Program-made: the position numbers and the translations under genes
In this document: piece by piece, positions 16,365-22,188 of the stretch
Layout: each line of letters opens with the position of its first letter
How positions within the stretch are numbered: the stretch's first letter is position 1
The notes under the pieces: generated by a model
Seen by the model: only the letters and a program-made list of their open reading frames with translations
What the model was told of the DNA's origin: nothing
Database searches by the model: none
Assembly: GCA_001574975.1 (NCBI GenBank)
Contig: KQ965911.1
Location: 1 to 25,034, forward strand
DNA length: 25,034 nucleotides
Origin: Gonapodya prolifera JEL478
Taxonomy: Eukaryota; Monoblepharomycota; Monoblepharidomycetes; Monoblepharidales; Gonapodyaceae
Reading direction: 5' to 3'

Positions 16365-16763
16365 TTATTTTTTAATTAGCATTTTTATTTTGTCGAGATC
16401 TTCGCGCGCTACTTCACTGAATTTCAAGATCGATTGGAAAAGCTTGTATCCAATAAAGATGAATACGACTGTGATTGCAAGTACCAAAATGTTTATCAGA
16501 AAGGAGCCTATGTTTATTACGACCGCAGGCACTATCGTACCATTCGGTTTTGTGTACGAGGGACGCAATGTGATTGTCCAATCCGCAAGTCCAATTCCGT
16601 TTGCGAACAGGTTTAAAAAAGGAGTTATTACATCATTTGCGAGACTTGAGGCTAGTTTTGATGCAGTAAAACCAAATGCACTTCCAAGAGCCAGAGGCAA
16701 TATATTTGATACAGTCAACCATTTTTCAAATGCAGATAATGTGTTTTCAGTAGCTAAACTCAT
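16365..16763 (-). CDS. mscL: MscL-family mechanosensitive channel
   Basis: 132 residues, close to the usual MscL length. The first helix segment NILPLALGSAFGFTASKLAS followed by SLANDVITPFLN is the MscL signature: a Gly/Ala-rich pore helix, then a [VI]-x-x-P turn. A second membrane helix is at about residues 85-112 (NIGSFLINILVLAITVVFIF), then a charged C-terminal helix ending in Lys. In bacteria the homopentamer opens under membrane tension to release solutes. MscL-like proteins are known in several giant viruses, where the role is unknown; insertion in virion or host membrane during entry or lysis is a guess. ATG overlaps the stop of the primase-helicase gene by four bases. Confidence 0.85.
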   Translation of the reverse strand: MSLATENTLSAFEKWLTVSNILPLALGSAFGFTASKLASSLANDVITPFLNLFANGIGLADWTITLRPSYTKPNGTIVPAVVINIGSFLINILVLAITVVFIFIGYKLFQSILKFSEVAREDLDKIKMLIKK

Positions 16764-19660
16764 ACTTGGTTTGTACTTGAAATTGTCAAGAAATAATATT
16801 CAACATCATAAGCACCAGCTTGATGATACCTGAACGGTTCTCGCCCAATTTTGTTCAAAAGATTGTCTTTGAAGTCTGCTAATTTGGGGATCATATTGTC
16901 GTCAACACTGAGTTGTTTCTTGCAATAGTCCGTAAAGTCAGCATATAATCGTTTGATAGTGGTAGCATTTGTGCCCCAACTTGGTTCGTTTGTTTCATCA
17001 TGAACTTTACATGTCTGGAACCAGCCTCCAATAAGATCGAAGCGCTTCAACAGGGTTTGGAACAAATATTTCATTTCTTCTGATTGCTCCGGTTCACACT
17101 TCGTTCGAAGATATTTCGAAAATAGTTGATTGAATAGTAGAGCAACAAATACGCCATGTAGTCTCTCTAGCTTCACGTCTAAATCCTTGTCAGTGAGCTT
17201 TTCATATATGCCTCCAGGTCTGTTGGCAGAGTTTTGATTATTGTTCAGTTGATCCACAAAACGTGAGGTAAATGGTGTTATTCGGATTCGTCTCTCGGTT
17301 CCGTAATCCCCGGAGCCAGCGTTGAGCTGAGGGATAATGTTCGAAGACAAAATCATCTTTGCTATCACATGGGTTTGTTCCATGTCGGGAGCAAATAGTG
17401 CTCGATAAAGAACTGCGTCCCCTCCCGTCATTTGTTTTAATAAACCCATCCTGAGATACTCTTGTCGATCCATCTCCGATAAAAAAGCAATACGTTTGCC
17501 TTTCAACATCATTATATCAGGTGACGGAGCTCCCGAAGAGCCTCTTTTCTGTGTGAACAAGGATACACTCACTGGGACTGCGTAATCTCCGAAAGCATTC
17601 ATAATTAATGTTTGAAGGGTTGATTTTCCGTTGCTCCCCTGACCATACCACACGGTAAAAGTTTGCGTCTTTATGAACGCTACCAAAGCGCTTGCACATG
17701 TCCACAAAAAGTAATCCAATGTTTTCCGATCAGTAAATATGGAAGCCAAGAATTGACAAATCTTTGCCTTGTCCTCGAGTGAAACTTCTTTATCCCAATC
17801 TATGTAGTCGCATCCCATGCATAATGAAATGTTGTCGCTTGGTTTCCCGGGGCGTAACTCCATAGTTCGAAAGTCGTATACACCATTTCTGAAGCATATT
17901 AGATACAGATCTGTATCGAGTTGCTTCGTAAATTCTGGGTAATTTTTCAACAATAGATCCGCAAATATACTTGCAACAGACTTTGCATAATGATATGATT
18001 TCAGTTTAGTAATAAGCGAGTTTATTCTGGATTGGGTAAAACCTTTGAGGGTCATCCGTCGCTTTCTCCCTTTTTTCTCTCCCTCTTCATCTCCTTCCGA
18101 GTCTTCTTCTCCTTCCCCCTCTATTTCGCCCTCAGGAATAATCTCTCCATATTTGTTTACATAAATTTTTGGCTCAGGATCGGGTGCAGTTCGAACTCGA
18201 TGAAGAAATTCTCTCAACGCCGTTATGACCACCCCAGAATCGCTCCCAAGATCGTGTGACAATCCCCCCTCAGTGAGATTCCATCGATGCTTTTCAAATT
18301 TGTAGTACCGTCTCGAACCGTTTCGACCTGAAGGACCAACGCGATAATTGTCACCAATCAGTTTGTAAACCAGCTCTGCCACGTCAATATGAGATAACGA
18401 TAAAGCCTTCCGAAAATTATAGTCGTCGATATCAGTATCATCGAAGAATGTCAACATATCGTCAATCGAATATGGTTTCAATTCTATGGATTTTGTGCAC
18501 AATTCGTCATAGCAGGCAATATGCGCGACCTTCTCTCGAAGTAGAACATACGTGGATGATCGTCCTGCCTCACACCTCTGATGCATGCGTTTCTCTCCAT
18601 TAAGCTTCAATATTGGACATTCTTGCGGAGCAATTTGAACAACTAGAGAGCGATTATCAGGTAGCATCGAGATAGACACTATATTAATGTCATCAGCATA
18701 CCCCGGTTCCTTGACAGCCCTCACAAGATATTTTTGAATATAATCGACATATGTATCTGGTATTATCCATTTATCATGCTTTAAACGTTTGACACGCCTG
18801 GTGGCGGCTTCACGCACTCTATATTTTGAAAACTCATCGGTACTATCTGTTATCATATCGACATCATCTTCATGTTCATCATCTACCCCATCCTCGTCTT
18901 GTAACAGACGTCTCCGCTTTTTGGTTGCGAAGAGGGTAACCTCATAAGTTGAGGGTATTATTGTATGCATATGTAATACGTCTTCATCGTAATCCAATAT
19001 CAATTCTCCGTCGGGCGTGATCGGTCTGTACACGTCGCTGTACAGATCGCCAAAAAATTCCTTCTGCTTCTCGATTTTATCAGAGTTCCCCATATACCCT
19101 TTGTGGTTGAAAATCATACGCAGGCCACTGTTGATGACCGATGCATCGTATGTTCGTTCCCATTTCACCAATTCGTCGTCTCCGCGACCATATACGTCAA
19201 TAAATCGATTTCGAATTGCTAGCCAATTGTTTCGATCAACATGAATGTTTTGAAATACGATATGTACGTTTCCTGGGACCCGACTGGATAGAGCATATCG
19301 ACTGGCCAATTCAGCACCGTAGAATACCGCCACATTATCAATGATCTTTTCGACAGTTTTCGACATCCATTCTTTGCGATCTTCTGCTGATATGTCGACT
19401 GATACATCTAAATCCACATCAATGAATAGTTTGAATACATCGAGGTGAGCTACACGCTCGACACATGAATTGTATACCGAACCTCCAGTAGAACAATATT
19501 GGTACAAGTTCTCGTAAAAGCTCGATACCTCGCTTGGAGGTATATTCAATTTTATAATATATGGCGAAAAGAGCTGATGTGTATACACTCTTTCATTTGT
19601 CACATATTTTTTGATAGTTTGTTGAATCCGTTGTTCATAAATCATTGACTCTTCGGGCAT
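16760..19660 (-). CDS. D5-like primase-helicase (AEP primase plus SF3 helicase)
   Basis: 966 residues, a normal size for NCLDV D5 proteins. The N-terminal archaeo-eukaryotic primase domain has the metal-binding D81-V-D83 (KLFIDVDLD) and a GLRM segment at 179-182. A probable zinc-binding element follows (C348, H360, C383, C388; PrimPol/UL52-like). An acidic linker is at 508-530, with a basic cluster after it. The D5_N region is at about 540-660. The SF3 helicase core has Walker A GQGSNGKST (673-681), Walker B KRIAFLSEMD (722-731), motif C KMILSSNII (768-776) and Arg-finger candidates R790/R791. It primes and unwinds viral DNA at the replication fork. This is a hallmark NCLDV gene and appears intact, so it is not yet eroded if the element is endogenous. 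Confidence 0.95.
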   Translation of the reverse strand: MPEESMIYEQRIQQTIKKYVTNERVYTHQLFSPYIIKLNIPPSEVSSFYENLYQYCSTGGSVYNSCVERVAHLDVFKLFIDVDLDVSVDISAEDRKEWMSKTVEKIIDNVAVFYGAELASRYALSSRVPGNVHIVFQNIHVDRNNWLAIRNRFIDVYGRGDDELVKWERTYDASVINSGLRMIFNHKGYMGNSDKIEKQKEFFGDLYSDVYRPITPDGELILDYDEDVLHMHTIIPSTYEVTLFATKKRRRLLQDEDGVDDEHEDDVDMITDSTDEFSKYRVREAATRRVKRLKHDKWIIPDTYVDYIQKYLVRAVKEPGYADDINIVSISMLPDNRSLVVQIAPQECPILKLNGEKRMHQRCEAGRSSTYVLLREKVAHIACYDELCTKSIELKPYSIDDMLTFFDDTDIDDYNFRKALSLSHIDVAELVYKLIGDNYRVGPSGRNGSRRYYKFEKHRWNLTEGGLSHDLGSDSGVVITALREFLHRVRTAPDPEPKIYVNKYGEIIPEGEIEGEGEEDSEGDEEGEKKGRKRRMTLKGFTQSRINSLITKLKSYHYAKSVASIFADLLLKNYPEFTKQLDTDLYLICFRNGVYDFRTMELRPGKPSDNISLCMGCDYIDWDKEVSLEDKAKICQFLASIFTDRKTLDYFLWTCASALVAFIKTQTFTVWYGQGSNGKSTLQTLIMNAFGDYAVPVSVSLFTQKRGSSGAPSPDIMMLKGKRIAFLSEMDRQEYLRMGLLKQMTGGDAVLYRALFAPDMEQTHVIAKMILSSNIIPQLNAGSGDYGTERRIRITPFTSRFVDQLNNNQNSANRPGGIYEKLTDKDLDVKLERLHGVFVALLFNQLFSKYLRTKCEPEQSEEMKYLFQTLLKRFDLIGGWFQTCKVHDETNEPSWGTNATTIKRLYADFTDYCKKQLSVDDNMIPKLADFKDNLLNKIGREPFRYHQAGAYDVEYYFLTISSTNQV

Positions 19661-19824
19661 TTCTTCGGATTGATCGGTCGGTTCAATTTAACCGTGACCA
19701 GCACATCACTGGTATATATATTCAACTGAACAAACAATGTCTGTTTGTTTGTCGTTTGTTTGTTTGTTTACATCGAATATAAAAGCATTAGTTTTTTCCA
19801 GATCATACAATACAAGAATCAATC
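19661..19824. promoter_or_regulatory. Divergent promoter region between primase-helicase and nucleotidyltransferase genes
   Basis: The two genes start 164 bases apart in opposite directions. TATAAAA at 19778-19784 lies 41 bases before the nucleotidyltransferase ATG. TATATATA at 19713-19720 lies about 53 bases before the primase-helicase ATG. Between them is a run of TGTTTG/TTTG units (19740-19769). TATA-like elements near start codons are typical of NCLDV and eukaryotic promoters. Confidence 0.5.
19740..19769 (+). repeat. TGTT tetranucleotide tract
   Basis: A run of TGTT units is broken once by TCG. It is noncoding, directly upstream of the TATAAAA element. Confidence 0.7.
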
Positions 19825-21276
19825 ATGAACATTCATTCAGAACTTTACGACGTTGCCTGCGCCATGATGTATCATGTATATTGCAAGTACTACGCACCTT
19901 CCATGAAGTTGATCAAAAGTTATACTCAAAAACAAAATATTACCGATGCGTTCAAGCTTTTGAAGGATATTGATGAACCGTTGGGATTATGCGATACTCG
20001 CGTTACTACCAACAAACGATTGGGTTACATTACGGACTATGATGACGATGTATACTTGTACTTTTTTGAATGCAAAGCAGCTTCATTTTGGTTGGGTGGC
20101 GTTTCTTACGTCAAGGATGTAAATCGTTACAAAGAAAATGTTGCAAGGATTACAAACAATATGCTAAATGGTGTTGACTTTGATAAAACACTCGTGATAT
20201 CTGGTGGTGCTGCTTTAGCTTGTATGATGCAACCTGACAACTATGTTTACGGGGCTCGAACGCATGATGAATTCGAAAGGAGTGACATTGATATCTTCAT
20301 GTACAACACTACACCAGATCTTGCTATCAAGAAATTAGCTCAAATTGAGAATTCAATCAGGTACTCTGATATGGACGAACGTGGAGGAAACCCGAGAACA
20401 ATCAAAGTCGTGAGAACTAGAAATGCCATCACCTATATTCCGGATACCAGGGATTGTCCAAGAGTGCAGGTTATTCTTAGAATCTACGATTCGATCAGCG
20501 ATCTGTTTGATTCATTTGACATTGACTCATGTTGCATTGCTTTTGATGGGCAAAACGTTTTCATGAATGGGAGAAGCGAATTCGCCCTAAAATATGGTAT
20601 TAATTTATACAACAAAAACTTTGATTCCAAAGGTTATAGGTACAGGCTCCAGAAATACGCTGACAGAGGTTTTGCAGTCGGAGTAAAAGTAGTCCCGGAA
20701 AGTAAAGAATTCGATATGTTGTCTCTTTTGCGAAAAGACTCTGACATTATAGAAAGTGGAACAGCTGAGCATCCAATTCCTGGTTACGAATACTTTGTGA
20801 GGCTGGAAAATTCTTTAAACGACAACATACCCGATAGCATATTACTGGACGATGATATTTCTGGAAATATCTTTATACCTTACGGATCATCATGGACTCT
20901 GGATACCATATCACTTCACATTAATAACCTTGTCAAACAGAAGAAAGTTCTGAATCCCAAGTTAAGGGAAGTAATCATTGCAGATCATTTCTGTGATCTT
21001 TTACCAGAAACTATCACTACTATTGACGGTTTACATGCCGAAACGGTGAATGCGATGTTGAAAAACCAAACAGATAAATTTGAAGATATAGAGTGGGCAT
21101 CCGATGTAGCAGCAAATGGTGATGTCAATATGGTTGACGTTAACGCAAACCCAATCGGCGATAATCTTGTGATTGATATAAAGGGAGGGTATGATATTTG
21201 GAGTTCCGCTCCGTTCCCAAGGTCATCCGCATCCATAACAACAGATTTCTTTGAGAATGCATTCATAAACAAGTGA
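19825..21276 (+). CDS. Nucleotidyltransferase-fold protein of giant-virus type
   Basis: 483 residues, intronless. The core TLVISGGAALACMM (122-135) followed by RSDIDIFMY (152-160) matches the G-G...[DE]-x-[DE] signature of minimal nucleotidyltransferases (Pol-beta superfamily): S-G-G at 126-128 and D154/D156 as metal ligands. Downstream, VQVILRIYDSISDLFDSFDI and the strings RYRLQKYADRGFAVGVKV match a conserved giant-virus hypothetical family (recalled, not searched). The transferred nucleotide and acceptor are unknown; candidates are RNA ends or proteins. The C-terminal 200 residues are unassigned. A TATAAAA sits 41 bases upstream. Confidence 0.7.
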   Translation: MNIHSELYDVACAMMYHVYCKYYAPSMKLIKSYTQKQNITDAFKLLKDIDEPLGLCDTRVTTNKRLGYITDYDDDVYLYFFECKAASFWLGGVSYVKDVNRYKENVARITNNMLNGVDFDKTLVISGGAALACMMQPDNYVYGARTHDEFERSDIDIFMYNTTPDLAIKKLAQIENSIRYSDMDERGGNPRTIKVVRTRNAITYIPDTRDCPRVQVILRIYDSISDLFDSFDIDSCCIAFDGQNVFMNGRSEFALKYGINLYNKNFDSKGYRYRLQKYADRGFAVGVKVVPESKEFDMLSLLRKDSDIIESGTAEHPIPGYEYFVRLENSLNDNIPDSILLDDDISGNIFIPYGSSWTLDTISLHINNLVKQKKVLNPKLREVIIADHFCDLLPETITTIDGLHAETVNAMLKNQTDKFEDIEWASDVAANGDVNMVDVNANPIGDNLVIDIKGGYDIWSSAPFPRSSASITTDFFENAFINK

Positions 21277-21287
21277 CGAACATAGTG

Positions 21288-22148
21288 TTATTGATAATAA
21301 CGGACATAGTCAATCTCCATTGTTGCTGGAAATTTACTTGTATCTATAGCGTTTCCCCCCATGGTGCCACCGACGGCGTAATTTAGAATAATATACTGTT
21401 TTGCGCCATTTTGACCTGTTTGTGCAGGAAAACTGTATGCGTTATTGTTTTTGTAAGTCAGCATAACTTCGTTATTCAACGAGATCGTCATTTGGGATGC
21501 AGACCAGTCCAACTTCCAAATATTCCATTGACTTATATCACAATACTTTGTGGTGCCGTACTGATGATGGTCAGTGTAATTGCTGCCCCAATGAACCGTT
21601 GCCGCAGAGTTATTTCCCCAACCGCCTGGGGCGTACTCCATCATGTCGATTTCCATCCCACTAGGCCACTCTCCTTTACTACCCAAACACCAAATGGCTG
21701 GCCATCCACCGTTTGGAACCCCTCCTGGGCACCGGGCTCTGACGACCAGAGTTCCATATGTGAATTCAAACTTTCCTCGAGAAACTAGGCGGGCAGATGT
21801 TATTGTACCGTCAGATTGTGCGATTGCTTTCAACACCAATGAGCCATTTGCCACGTATGCGTTGGATTGTGACGTTGTATATTGCTGTACCTCATTGTTG
21901 ACGTGCAATATTTCAAAGGACCATTTACTGCTATCAACGCTTCCATCCTTATCAAACTCGTCCGACCACATCAATGTTTTTCCAACAACTCCATCCGAAG
22001 AGCCGCTTTTTGAAGAGGAGTACGATGATTTCTTTGATCCCCCTTTAACAAAATATACCACTATTATAATAATAACCACAATAACCAATGAAACTAGGAT
22101 TGAAGACACACTACTGACTAGTCCAACTGCTGGTAACGCGTTTGTCAT
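21288..22148 (-). CDS. Membrane-anchored GH16 beta-glucanase (laminarinase-like)
   Basis: 286 residues from ATG 22148. An in-frame ATG at 22220 would overlap the divergent fibre gene and is less likely. A long hydrophobic segment (residues about 15-34, dominated by V and I) followed by Lys/Ser-rich sequence predicts a type II membrane anchor. The catalytic domain begins at LMWSDEFD (59-66), typical of GH16. The catalytic motif E166-I-D-M-M-E171 has the nucleophile and acid/base in place, with the WPAIW substrate-binding segment at 149-153 and YVRYYQ at the end. GH16 enzymes hydrolyse beta-1,3 or beta-1,3/1,4 glucans. I infer surface display on the virion membrane or host cell to breach glucan walls. 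Its start is 40 bases from the divergent fibre gene start. Confidence 0.92.
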   Translation of the reverse strand: MTNALPAVGLVSSVSSILVSLVIVVIIIIVVYFVKGGSKKSSYSSSKSGSSDGVVGKTLMWSDEFDKDGSVDSSKWSFEILHVNNEVQQYTTSQSNAYVANGSLVLKAIAQSDGTITSARLVSRGKFEFTYGTLVVRARCPGGVPNGGWPAIWCLGSKGEWPSGMEIDMMEYAPGGWGNNSAATVHWGSNYTDHHQYGTTKYCDISQWNIWKLDWSASQMTISLNNEVMLTYKNNNAYSFPAQTGQNGAKQYIILNYAVGGTMGGNAIDTSKFPATMEIDYVRYYQ

Positions 22149-22188
22149 TTTCGTATCTTTTTTGGTATTCTTCACAGATTTAAAATTG
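22149..22188. promoter_or_regulatory. Compact 40-bp divergent promoter, GH16 versus fibre gene
   Basis: Only 40 bases separate the GH16 ATG (minus strand) and the fibre ATG (plus strand). The region is T-rich (CGTATCTTTTTTGGTATTC). Any promoters must overlap each other or the coding sequences, which suggests co-expression. Confidence 0.45.
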
